A stretch of DNA of 64,000 nucleotides, taken from positions 104,188,278 through 104,252,277 of the forward strand of contig CP136069.1 in NCBI GenBank assembly GCA_032622095.1, read 5' to 3'. This document shows positions 46,101 to 57,129 of this stretch, piece by piece. How positions within the stretch are numbered: the stretch's first letter is position 1; every line of letters starts with the position of its first letter. The DNA comes from Siphonodentalium dalli. Its lineage: Eukaryota; Mollusca; Scaphopoda; Gadilida; Siphonodentaliidae. A program made the position numbers and the translations under genes. The notes under the pieces were generated by a model, which was given only the letters and a program-made list of their open reading frames with translations, searched no databases and was not told the DNA's origin.

Positions 46101-47811
46101 AACAAGTCTCTATTTGCTGCCTTCTTTCCTGCCTTTAAAATGAAATGAAGATAATGAAAAGTATGGTAATCCAACATGTAATACAATCTTCTAACAGTTA
46201 AATTCAATACATGTATAATCATACATAAATTCACTCTTGATAATTATGTATCTACCATGTAAAACCAATAGAATTCATAAGACAGCATGTTCCATCTTGT
46301 TTTAAATCGTATGAATGTTATTTTTCCACCAGCTGATTATATCTGAACAAATTTGGTTGTTTATTTGCAAATCCAACATTTAAGTTGGAACATAGCCGAA
46401 CATACATATATACAAAGTTACAAACAATTTATACGTTAACAATTATCATATCATATTTCCATAACAAGTTCACCATAATATAATAACTATACACCGAGAG
46501 TTAGGCAAGTTAGCATAGCTGCAGAAACAATTACCTTTGCAATCTTTTTGTTCAGATTCTTTCCTATATGCCATGTGTCGAGTTGATGAATTATCCCTGA
46601 ATATGTCTTATCCACCCCTGTTAGAAGAAATTATATAAATTATTGAATACATTTAGAAATGTCTATGGTTATAAAAAGGTATGACCTGAGAATAATACCT
46701 CTCTATCATCTAGTAAGCATATATACAAACCAGGGGTAATTTTTTCAGAAATGTATTACCTATATATGCACATTATTTCGTAACTATACACTGAACTATA
46801 TAAATATAAATGTATGGAGATGATCCCAAATAAAAATAATTTATGAAACCTTAACCCAGTTCACCCATGCATTTTCGGACTAGAGTTAATAGGAAATAAG
46901 TATTTGAGTTGTATACTCTTGAGTGCCCAATAGTCATACATGTATATATATTTTTTTCCTGATGAAATTACCATCTGTACAATCCTTATTTGGCCCTGTA
47001 CATTTATTAATTTTCACAATGTCTTATGTGTGAACCTGCCTAATTATTTGTTTATTCAATTTTCAACACTCACTGCTCAAAATGGAAGTACATGTATATA
47101 CTGCAGTTAATGGATAAATATTTATCCTTATATTCACCAGGGTCTATCTAGCATTTATAATAAATTATATACTAGCATAGCAGATATAAGGTACCGGTAC
47201 TTTCAAAAGGATGCATCGGCGCACCCTGCACTATTATTCCAACCCTGTATTGTCATCAAAATTTTGGCAATTTTCCACCCTCTAGTATTATTCGGCAATG
47301 TACTACTATTATGCGCTCAAGAGTAAAGGGTTTCGGTAATTAGCATTACTCTTGAGAATAATGCTCTCATCACAAAAAATATTACTCCTGGGTGCGAGAC
47401 ATGCCAAATTTGAATCACTTTTGCAAAAGGATTTAGGTGTGTACACATATCAATTACAATGACAGGGTTTAACTTACTCATTAATTTAAGAATTTGAGTG
47501 TTACTGTCTGTAACCACCTCTGAAATTGTCCTCTTCTCCATAACCACTTTCATCGCTTTCTCAAATCCAGATTTTTCCATTACCACACTGTTGAAGTTTG
47601 TCTCCCGCACATCAACACATTGAAGGGCGACAACCTCATGGGAATGACAGTCCATCAAACTATAGGTACAGAACTGTGCCGAATGCCCAGGACTGTCATT
47701 CCTTCCACCCCCCGCCAACAGCATTGGATCATTTGATGACTCCAGAATATTTTGTTGCATCTGTTTCCAGTATGCATCAACTGTTGGTGCCATACATTTT
47801 AAACATGTCAT
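42295..47811 (-). CDS. Transposase-like protein (RNase H-like fold suspected), seven exons
   Basis: Exons on the minus strand are 47,811-47,478, 46,617-46,535, 46,132-46,025, 45,407-45,193, 44,681-44,613, 43,909-43,814 and 42,550-42,295 (stop TAA). All junctions are GT-AG with matching phases 1,0,0,2,2,2, giving 386 codons from the first ATG seen. The order of motifs follows a lophotrochozoan/cnidarian family of uncharacterised proteins: GRNDSPGHSA, Y-S-L-M-D, V-T-D-S-N, H-Q-L-D-T-W-H-I-G-K, N-R-H-L-W, V-H-H-A-C-N-I-H, F-H-S-L-I, C-P-K-R, Q-L-A-A-I-D-N-N. The D..TD..DxWH spacing resembles ISL3/MULE-type transposases, so an RNase H-like fold is inferred. Further 5' exons probably exist. The intact frame across six introns argues for a retained, possibly domesticated gene. 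Its last intron contains exon 4 of the opposite-strand CXC-ballast gene. Confidence 0.82.
42777..42779 (+). other. In-frame TGA at a conserved zinc-ligand Cys position
   Basis: The codon lies between W-C-K and G-R-C-R-P-M-P in exon 4. In P2X7 ballast domains this is W-C-x-C-G-x-C, so the TGA replaces a Cys. The frame continues intact for 114 codons beyond it. Possibilities are a nonsense mutation (TGC or TGT to TGA), a sequence error, or a selenocysteine codon. No downstream SECIS element could be identified by eye. Confidence 0.85.
43332..43653. repeat. Double hairpin foldback, four CTACGAG..CTCGTAG stem-loops
   Basis: The stem-loop CTACGAGATAACTCGTAG and its complement occur at 43,332-43,349, 43,395-43,412, 43,572-43,589 and 43,636-43,653. 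They bound two 81-82 bp units that each contain 'GGGATGAAAC'. The inner sequences CTGGTGCCAG and GTAAATAC are also inverted, so the whole 322 bp folds back on itself. It lies in the last intron of the transposase-like gene, just after the end of the CXC-ballast gene. Confidence 0.8.
44400..44502. mobile_element. hAT-like MITE, 103 bp, 8 bp target duplication
   Basis: The inverted ends are CAAGCTTTGAAATAG / CTATTTCAAGGCTTG, with an extended GTGTCTGTCATTTG stem. A perfect 8 bp direct repeat TCCAGAAA flanks it (44,392-44,399; 44,503-44,510). The core GAATGAGGTCCCTAGAGGG is the same as in the 16,718 element. In an intron of the transposase-like gene. Confidence 0.85.
45647..45679 (+). repeat. G-run pair, quadruplex-prone
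   Basis: Two runs of eleven or more G separated by TGGTTG. It lies upstream of exon 45,407 of the minus-strand gene, where it is a C-run in the transcript. It may also be an assembly weak point. Confidence 0.6.
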
Positions 47812-47978
47812 CTTCGACTTGTTTTATTTTAATTTTATGAAAATGAATAATAAATGGGGGTGATAAATATATATATAACGACAAATAGAATAAAATTAGC
47901 CATTTTCCCGTGGTTGTATCGGCCGAATCTTCCTAGGTATAGGCCTATTTTGGGGAGGAATTTTAATAGTTTTATTAA

Positions 47979-48554
47979 AGGGGTACTGTACGCCATTTTC
48001 ATAACATTTTCGGTGACAACAACGATCTAATATCGATAATATATAGAAACATAAGTAATTTGAGTCGAAGATGTATTCTGTATACGCTCAGGCTATCTTA
48101 AAATTTAATAATTTAAAAGTTAATAATTTGATATAAATTGAATTTATGACTGGAGCCATAAAATGGCGTCAATTAAATTACGAATTTCCGTAATCAAATA
48201 AAGTAATTGAGGGATACTGGATTGTTAAACCGATCGCACAAACGATCGCTTAAAATATTATGATGATACGGGGAGAACACCCAAGCCACTCACTGACTAG
48301 CGACGATACAATAACTTAAATGATTATATGGGACTAGTATGCATATAATATAACTTTTATTTGATTCATTTGGTTGAAAACTGTACAAAAATTACTCGAC
48401 AACGACAATTTGTATTTTTGCATTCCGGTAAATTTGTCATCCGTAACACTACTTTGTACTCAACAGACTTTCAAATAATGAAAAAAATTGTTACCTTATT
48501 CTCCGACTCTGAGACTATAAAACCCAACAACAACATTTGGCGTACAGTACCCCT
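47979..48554. mobile_element. piggyBac-type MITE, 576 bp, TTAA-flanked
   Basis: The inverted ends are AGGGGTACTGTACGCCA, with TTAA on both sides (47,975-47,978; 48,555-48,558). It is immediately upstream of the first visible exon of the minus-strand transposase-like gene. The 65-codon frame inside (48,361-48,558) runs into the terminal repeat and is not a gene. Confidence 0.85.
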
Positions 48555-48770
48555 TTAAGATGTTTTGTCGTTTTTTTTTTATATATTTTATTTTATGAGT
48601 ATGAGATTATTTTATGTTTATAATAAGGAAATTTTAATTGTGTCTTACATGAGTTATGTGGACATGTGTTTTTAATGGTTTTTACATGGATAAATCGTAA
48701 TTACTTACACATTTTGTGGTTAATCCAAATATCACGTTCGAGCACAATATAAACAAGAGCTACGCTGGGC

Positions 48771-49717
48771 GTGCAATATACGCCCTCTCTTGGGTCGGCG
48801 GAAACTGGTAAAAAAGGGACATAACTCTGGTAAAAATTGGCGGACGGAACTCAAATTTGAACTTGACCTGTGTTTTGGTGGGAGAAAGTAATATACCAAA
48901 TTATCATTGAATCCGATAAGCTCTAGTAAAGTTATCATGCGGACAACAAATTTCAGGGATTTTCTAAGTCAAATTACGTCAAATAAGGGGCATAACTCCG
49001 GTGAAAATTGGCGGACGGAACCCAAATTCGAACTTGAGCTGTCTTTTCTCCTAATAAACCCACATACCAAATTTGATTGAAATCGGTTCACTCTAACTAA
49101 AGTTATCATCCGGACAACAAATTTCATGGATTTTCTAAGTCAAATTACGTCAAAAAAGGGGCCATAACTCTCGCAAAAATTATCGGATTAAAACGAAATT
49201 CGGACTTGAGCTGTATTTCGATATATGTAATCCACAAAAATACGGGTTTTGCGTATAAACATTCCAAAATCGAGTTATCATCCGGAAACCAAAAAACATA
49301 AGAAAAACTGAATTTTCTGAGTCGAAAAAGGGGCATAACTCTGCCAAAAATGGTCGGACAGAACCCAAGTTCGAACTTGACCTGTGTTTTGGTGGGAGAA
49401 AGTAATATACCAAATTTGGATTCATTCCGATAAACTATACTAAAGTTATCATCCGGACAACAAATTTCAAGGATTTTCTAAGTAAAAAAACGTTAAATAA
49501 GGGGCATAACTCCGGTGAAAATTGGCGGGCGGAACCCAAATTCGAACTTGAACTTACTTTTCGGCTAATAAACCCACATACCAAATTTTATTAATTTTGG
49601 TTCACTCTAACTAAAGTTATCATCCGGACAACAGGTTAACGGACGCCCGGACGCCCGGACGCCCGGACGGACAGACCAATACTATAATACGGCCTTTTTT
49701 TCAAAAGGGCGTATAAA
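48771..49717 (+). mobile_element. TIR-bounded element with five 171 bp tandem units
   Basis: Units starting with GGGCATAACTC recur at about 48,817, 48,988, 49,158, 49,330 and 49,501 (spacing 170-172 bp). Each carries 'GGCGGACGGAACCCAA', 'TTCGAACTTGA', 'CCAAATTT' and 'AAGTTATCATCCGGACAAC'. A CGGACGCC minisatellite follows (49,635-49,672). The ends TATACGCCCT and AGGGCGTATA are inverted. The layout (flank, tandem core, flank) resembles the pearl-type elements described in bivalves; this assignment is by architecture only. Confidence 0.75.
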
Positions 49718-50504
49718 AATTACTATTAATAAGCATGCGAGGCGAACAATTATAATTATAGAAGAATGTTTGGTCGGTCGTTCAGTTTTTCACACTCAGT
49801 TCACGTTGGCACTAACTGGCGACGGAGTAGGCCTATATATACAGAATCGACCTTCCGATGCTGATATTATATCAGTGAGAAATACTCGCTGTTTGTTTTT
49901 ATGTGTCTCCGAGTGGTGCATATTTGAACAAAAATGTTCGAACGAACAACCACATATATAGAAGGTAAATACATTTTAAATCGATCACAAAAACTATATT
50001 AAGAAACGCTCTTCATTCATGTCTTATCACATAAATAAAAATAAGATGATAAGAAACGCTCTTTATACATCGTCAATATTTCATTTGAAAAAAAATGGAA
50101 CTTCACATAAGTTCACAATGACAACTTCGTCGGAATTCCTCCAATAACCAAGATATACAGAATCGACAAGCATAGAGATATAAACGCTGTGCAATAATAG
50201 CAGGACAGCAATAAGAAACTGCTATTTTGTTAATAATAAAGTAAAAAAAAAATCTTTTAATGTTATCATTTTTAATGTTTCATAATAAAGTAAATGTTTA
50301 TGATCGTTTCTAAAGATGTAATTCATGACTGATGTTTAGATATGTGTTTTCAAAGAAAGAATAAATGTCAATTTCGTTCAGTTAAAAAATTCAATATTGA
50401 TATGTTTGTATTGTCAGTTACACCTTCTATCGATCAGCTTGTGTAAATATGTTTCATAAATTTTATTATATTTATTCGTCTAATAAAGTGTGTTATTGCT
50501 ACAA
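49718..50504. other. No recognisable gene
   Basis: AT-rich. 'AAGAAACGCTCTT' occurs twice (about 50,002 and 50,052). The 63-codon frame at 49,770 has no domain. Confidence 0.35.
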
Positions 50505-50865
50505 ATGAGTTAAAGTGATGTGAAATACTCCGGTAGGGTGATCAAATAGAAATGGAGAACAATCTTGCTCAAAGTAGTTATTTTTTACGAATATTAATCC
50601 AAATTGACAACAAACATCGTCATTCATATCTATTAATTCAATGCAATGACTCTCGATGGCGAAATCATTTACGTTTATAGTTTATCGCCGATAGTTGCGT
50701 CCCGAATCTGATGTAAATATTTACAATTGAGCGTAGTTCATACGATGTTTTCTATGGTGTGGTATGGTCGATTTCTGTAAATTTTCGGCGATGTTAGTAG
50801 ACTGCTACATTTTCCAGGTTGGCATAGCACCTGAGTACTAACTTATCAATTTCACGCACCCATGG
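50505..50865 (-). repeat. Dispersed repeat, partner of 12,985-13,375
   Basis: Reverse-complement match to 12,985-13,375 with the same ordered landmarks, including 'TATCGCCGATAGTTGCGTCC' and 'GTAAATATTTACA'. It directly abuts the 394 bp satellite that follows. Confidence 0.75.
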
Positions 50866-50902
50866 ACGTAAATGAGATGGATAGGCAACTCTCGCAGAGT
50901 AA

Positions 50903-52400
50903 GTACGTTGCCGTGGTCATTTGCCACATTTTCCCAAAAAAATCGGACCGAGCACAGGTCGGACACTTTTTCGGACCACTTTTACGAACTCGACCCAAAA
51001 ACTTTTCGGCCCAAAATGTTCCGCCCAGCTGGCCACTTGAGAATTTGGCGTCATTTGCCACATTTTCCCAAAAAAATCGGACCGAGCACAGGTCGGACAC
51101 TTTTTCGGACCACTTTTACGAACTCGACCCAAAAACTTTTCGGCCAAAAATGCTCCGCCCAGCTGGCCACTTGAGAATTTGCACCCAGTGAGGACATTTC
51201 CCCTTCATTTTTTAGACTTTGCCTAATTTCTAGGCATTTCAAACTTTTCAACCCAATTTTTTTGTTTTTTCGGCCCAAATTTTTGTTATTTTTCACTAAG
51301 TACGTTGCCGTGGTCATTTGCCACATTTTCCCAAAAAAATCGGACCGAGCACAGGTCGGACACTTTTTCGTACCACTTTTACCAACTCGACCCAAAACAT
51401 TTTCGACCCAAAATTTTCCGCCCAGCTGGCCACTTGAGAATTTGGCGTCATTTGCCACATTTTCCCCAAAAAATCTGACCGAGCACAGGTCGGACACTTT
51501 TTCGGACCACTTTTACGAACTCGACCCAAAAACTTTTCCGCCCAAATGTTCCGCCCAGCTGGCCACTTGAGAATTTGCACCCATTGGGGACATTTCCCCT
51601 TCATTTTTTAGACTTTGCCTAATTTCGAGGCATTTCAAACTTTTAAACCCAATTTTTTTTTTTTCGGCCCAAATTTTTGTTATTTTTCACTAAGTACGTT
51701 GCCGTGGTCATTTGCCACATTTTCCCAAAAAAATCGGACCGAGCACAGGTCGGACACTTTTTCGTACCACTTTTACCAACTCGACCCAAAACATTTTCGA
51801 CCCAAAATTTTCCGCCCAGCTGGCCACTTGAGAATTTGGCGTCATTTGCCACATTTTCCCCAAAAAAATCTGACCGAGCACAGGTCGGACACTTTTTCGG
51901 ACCACTTTTACGAACTCGACCCAAAAACTTTTCCGCCCAAAATGTTCCGCCCAGCTGGCCACTTGAGAATTTGCACCCATTGGGGACATTTCCCCTTCAT
52001 TTTTTAGACTTTGCCTAATTTCGAGGCATTTCGAACTTTTCAACCCAAATTTTTTCGGCCCAAATTTTTGTTATTTTTCACTAAGTACGTTGCCGTGGTC
52101 ATTTGCCACATTTTCCCAAAACAATCGGACCGAGCACAGGTCGGACACTTTTTCGGACCACTTTTACCAACTCGACCCAAAACATTTTCGACCCAACATT
52201 TTCCGCCCAGCTGTCCACTTGATAATTTGGCGTCATTTGCCACATTTTCCCAAAAAAATCGGACCGAGCACAGGTCGGACACTTTTTCGGACCACTTTTA
52301 CGAACTCGACCCAAAAACTTTTCGGCCAAAAATGCTCCGCCCACCTGGCCACTTACGAATTTAGGGCCATTTGCCACACTTTCCGACATTTTGCGAATAA
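50903..52400 (+). repeat. Satellite array, ~394 bp higher-order unit built from 134 bp subunits
   Basis: The phrase GTACGTTGCCGTGGTCATTT occurs at 50,903, 51,300, 51,694 and 52,085 (spacing 397, 394, 391). Each unit has two 134 bp subunits (from GTCATTTGCCACATTTTCCC to CTGGCCACTTGAGAATTTG), then a roughly 127 bp spacer with 'GGACATTTCCCCTTCATTTT'. The last unit lacks the spacer. Within each unit the two subunits differ consistently (CACTTTTACCAACTC against CACTTTTACGAACTC), except in the first unit. Overlapping frames on both strands are by-products of the repetition. Confidence 0.95.
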
Positions 52401-52861
52401 GGAATAAGTAACAAAATTTACGTTGCTTTTTGAGGCGTGATATATTTTGTTCTGCATATCTACATTTGTGATGTCATAAAATTTCCACTTATATTGCCCG
52501 TTTATATAGCGAAAAATGATTTGAAACCAATACACATACGGTATGTTTCCGATTTTAGGCACGCCACTTTTCTCATGTTCCGATAATTGATACGCTACAC
52601 TTCTCTTCTCCAAACATCGCCTTGATCAATACGGCAAAAATCGACCATATTCGGAGTATATGCCGAGATTTTTGAATGTATGTCAATGTTATTATTCAAT
52701 ATAAGCACACACGTATTTAAATTACCCTACATTATTGAGTAGAAATGACACTGTTTTGCTTTCAGTCGTTATATTTTGGTATTTACGCGATTTATTATGA
52801 TTATTTCTGGTTGGCACACACTAGTTAAGGTTATTGTTGTATGATGTCGTGTCACATTATT

Positions 52862-53017
52862 CTTCTGTCTTTGTGGCGTGCTTGTTGCTAACGGTATCGG
52901 TGTGTGCCCTTCACTGACTTCAACTGATGTATCAACGTCGATTTGTTGGCATGAGAGATCCAGCAAAAATGCCGACTCCTCTAATGACAGGATGGACCCC
53001 TCGGTTCCAGCTGACAT
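52862..53017 (-). CDS. Possible 5' exon of the transposase-like gene
   Basis: The minus-strand frame from ATG 53,017 encodes an acidic, Ser/Thr-rich segment (S-L-E-E-S-A-F-L-L-D, V-D-T-S-V-E-V, S-T-P-Q-R-Q-K). This composition is that of the disordered N-terminus of the family at 42.3-47.8 kb, and the strand agrees. The 3' boundary is uncertain, with a possible donor near 52,862. No intermediate exon linking it to 47,811 was found, so the assignment is weak. Confidence 0.3.
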
Positions 53018-53101
53018 ATCGTCACCTCAGTTCCAATGTGTCTTATATCCATAAATAAATCACACACATCTAGGAGAAATTGGAACCGAGGTGACAATAT
53101 G
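53015..53101. repeat. Hairpin, ~22 bp arms
   Basis: CATATCGTCACCTCAGTTCC (53,015) is repeated inverted at 53,079-53,101 with two mismatches and a loop of about 42 nt. The left arm overlaps the ATG at 53,017 on the minus strand. Confidence 0.6.
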
Positions 53102-53479
53102 TCTACTAAATATATGCTAAGACATATATAGGCCTACTAGTACTCGGATATATGTATATATATTATTGCTATTTATGTCGGGATATTTTAATATATAGAC
53201 AGTGCCCACAGCCACGTGTGACGTGAACAAATCTGAACTCTTCACTTTTGCGCACATGGTTTAAACCGGTCTCAAGTTACATTTTGTATGTTACCGTACA
53301 CTACATGAAATTGCCGCCAGGCCCTGTTCCAAAAAATCGATTTGCAGGATAAGAGAACTCTACGCGCATTACCGTAACACGAATATTATGATGTCAATTT
53401 GTTATTAGATGTACTCAAAAACCTACCCCTGCCCTATTGCATAAAATGCCATTGACAGAAAAGATCCTTCGTATTCTAT

Positions 53480-55870
53480 GAAAATCTAAAGATGCAAGTA
53501 TAGTCAGTAACTACAGACCTGTATCTGTGCTATCAATCTTTTCAAAAGTACTTGAAAAACTCATGTATAATAGATTAAATAAATACATTCCACAATTCTA
53601 GCTTTGACTGACCTTATAGAGAAAATAGCTGGTGCCTTAGACAATCACGAACACACAATTGGAGTGTTCCTCGACATATCTAAGGCATTTGATACAATAA
53701 ATCATAGAATAATGCTACAAAACTAGAGCACTAAGGATGTCGAGGGGCTGCACTGAACTGGTTCAAGGATGATTATCTTACTCATAGACAACAATGCGTT
53801 CAATATGATGGCCATATATCATAACTCAATGAAATTACCTGTGGGGTCACACAAGGCTATATCTTAGGGCCTCCATTATTTTTAATCTATATGAATGCTA
53901 AATTGAAACTTTTTGCAGATGACACAAATGCCCTTTGTTCTGATAGAGCTATCCACAAACTATTTAACAGAGTTAACACTGAACTGGATTACATGTATAT
54001 GAATCAGTGGTTTGCTGCTAATACACTGTCATTGAACATTGATAAAACAAATTACATGCTTTTAACTAATTGTTCACTACCTGAGATATTACCAGTCGTA
54101 ACTATAAACAATAAAAATGTTAATAGAGTGGCAAATACCAAATTTTTAGGCATCACTATTGAACACAATTTATCCTGGGACAAACACATAAATTCATTAT
54201 GCTCTAAACTTGCCAGTAATGTTGGAATCCTGAGGAAAGTCAGTGAATTTGTTCATGCAAAAACATTGAAAACCTTATACTTATCACTAATTATCCCCTA
54301 CTTGACCTATTGTAACGCAATATGGAGCTCGACTACCAAAAAGAACCTAACCAAAATCAGAAAACTACAGAAGAATGCCCTTAAAATTACCTCAAATGAT
54401 ACAAGTGATATTATGACTTATTGTAAACTAAACAAACTACTAATATTTGATGATATTGGTAACATGCAGCTCATTAGAATGCTACATGATTATCATATGC
54501 ATGTAAAACCCCTGGTTGATTATGAGCACGAGAATATAACCAGTGGAATTATAAATTTATAAGTTCTTTGTAATAGAGTTGTCCTCCTTGGGCATTGTGG
54601 ATAATGGAAATAGTAAGATTTCTACATACTTTATATGTTCTATATAGCACATCAGTACGGTACACAGGACGAACATTTCAAGTAGAAAGACGTGTAGACA
54701 CGAATTCAATATGTCCAATATAGTATGCCGCGTATTGATCATGATGATGACCCTAAAATAAATAAAATATAAAACATAACTATGCTGAACGCATTTACAA
54801 TGAATCTTTCTTTGGCTCCGACATGGTGGAGTCCTAAATGATTCAGATACAAATCAAATGGTAGTTAATGCAAACTAGCATTTCCATAATTCATAGTGCT
54901 CCATTCTGTAGACTTCAAAATTCCATCTTACTTATAAATTAATTATATAAAAATACTCTGAATGAGCATTGTTACAAATCCAATCGTATTATCAAATTAA
55001 ATACACTAGAAATCTCATTGACTTCACAGCCAAATACTATACTAAAATATAATGAGACAAACATGAAATAAATCAAACTAAACATTTTACAACAACAGAT
55101 TACAATAAATCAATCTTACACAGTCACAATGACACACATGAAATATTAGTTCAGCTTACCAATTCAAGACGATTTAGGTCTGGACATGTTCCAATAATAT
55201 ATGATGAAGTTTAGTTTGATTTTGATGAAGCTAAAAACCAGTGTTAATGGCTTTGCGACCAGCGCTAAAAATTATTGGCGGGAATTCTATTAAGCGTCCG
55301 CGATAATCACGGGTGAGTGAACGATAAGCCACTGGAGTGTGCAGTGAAAAAATAGCGGTGGCGTACGCAAATATATTATAGAGGGGCAGGGAATTTTGCA
55401 TTTAGTATAACATTAAATTAGTATAAATCATGTATTTTATACCTGTTACACATGCACTACCGGATTCGTTATCAAAATTATTCACACATATTGAAGATAT
55501 CCATAGCTATAATACCCGCGCAAAAACAAAAGGTAATCTTTATCATGAATTCAATAGGACTAAAAACTCAAAAAGTGCAATCTCAAACAAAGCGCGAGAA
55601 TTATGGAATAGCCTCCCCGCAGACTGCACGCTACGTATTAAAATTAGTAGCCCAGAATACCTTAAATATTTAAAAGAATACCCCCAGCCCCAGCTCTCCC
55701 CAATCCTTGCACCTACCTGCACTCAGTTTATATTCATTATTGTATTTATCATGATATTATAGGGCTCTGGTCCATAAGCCATGTCTTCTACAGAGCCCCG
55801 TTGTTATTGTGTATAATATGCATAATTTGATTTATCAATAAAAATCACTTCAGTTCAGTTCAGTTCAGTT
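53480..55870 (+). pseudogene. Decayed jockey/CR1-like LINE, interrupted
   Basis: Pieces of one reverse transcriptase appear in order. N-Y-R-P-V-S with F-S-K-V-L-E-K-L is at 53,497-53,592. Motif A (F-L-D-I-S-K-A-F-D-T) is at about 53,670-53,700, a motif B relic (G-V-T-Q-G) at about 53,840, and the catalytic F-A-D-D at 53,911-53,922, followed by an uninterrupted thumb frame to 54,562. The C-terminal part resumes only at 55,430-55,700 (H-S-Y-N-T-R, L-W-N-S-L-P). About 0.87 kb between is unrelated and looks inserted. The 3' end is a CAGTT pentanucleotide tail (55,850-55,871). Several stops and frameshifts make it inactive. Confidence 0.87.
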
Positions 55871-55874
55871 CAAA

Positions 55875-57125
55875 ATGATAACTGTTTTAGTTAGAAATCG
55901 GAAGTACTAATTGCATAATCATGGTTCAATATAAAGAGTTACACATCTTTGACCCGTTCTGAAACAAATAAAGAACGTTTATTAGAGCCAACAATATTAT
56001 ACGACATTACGAATATAACCACGTATATAGGCCTATATGATTAAGACATCGTGTATCAGTTTCAGTTGATAGCGTGGTCACAATAGCATAACCATTGAAG
56101 ATTCTCCCATTCGTGCGGTACCAATTATGTAATAGTATGACGATTTCATTTGGAAATATTAAATAAATAAATCACTGATTATCTCTCCAGTGTCAAATAG
56201 AGCGTGATTGAAAAGTCGTAATATAATGTTGTCCCCACATATCCTTCCGTCGCCATTTGGCTATATATATAACTATGTGATATATGCATGACACCTAGCT
56301 CGTATCAGTGGAAGTAGCATAATCGTTCGGGGATTCCATCATTCACGAGTTATCAATGCTGTTATAATTATATATATGACAATTTGCAATGATGCACAAT
56401 CACTGCTTTATTCGTGCTAGAAGAAATCAGGCAGCATCAAACCCCGAAAAAAGACGAAAAAAACACAAACTAAGATCACATGAATAAGCTTATCGGTTCG
56501 GAAATGTAACATATTTTATCGGAAAGAGTCTAACTGATGTAACGTCTTATTGGAGATGAAACGTAGCGTTTTTGAGCACCTTTTAACTGCCGTTTTTTGT
56601 CAAATTATAGGTATATATCTCTAAACAATGCATATCCATGTATCAACAAGACGTATATCATGAATTCCACGAAAAAGCGGCCATGGATGCCGATAATGGG
56701 TATTTGCATCATAAGCATACATGTCATCGGGGAATGTTGTTGCTTCTTCTGTATTTCATTATTACTATCCAATGAATATATTTTGGAATGGTCATTGCCC
56801 TCACTATACAATCTCTTAAACACCAGATATTGTGTGACTGGGGATCAATGATGCGCGCATGCGCAGTCAACGCATATTTTCATATTTTGCCAAATAAGGT
56901 CAAATGAACCAAAATATCATTTTCAAGCAGCTGAAGGGCCATTCTAGGTTAATAGTGAGGCATGTGTGGAAATGTCATTTTTGTCACATTTCCCATATCA
57001 CAATCTGCCTCAATTACCATAGTATCCCCTTTTTGCACATATATTTTAGTAAAATGACGGTTTAACCCCTACCAATAACCCGTTTCTAAGGTAAAAACAG
57101 TCGCATAGCAACCGTTGCCATGGAA
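55875..57125. other. No recognisable gene
   Basis: AT-rich with small frames lacking domains. It is the distal upstream region of GAK, and no promoter motif was singled out. Confidence 0.35.
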
Positions 57126-57129
57126 AGTA

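Noticed and set aside
50852-52407. Many overlapping frames of 80-148 codons
   Set aside because: They are present on both strands and follow the 394 bp repeat; no start context or domain supports them.
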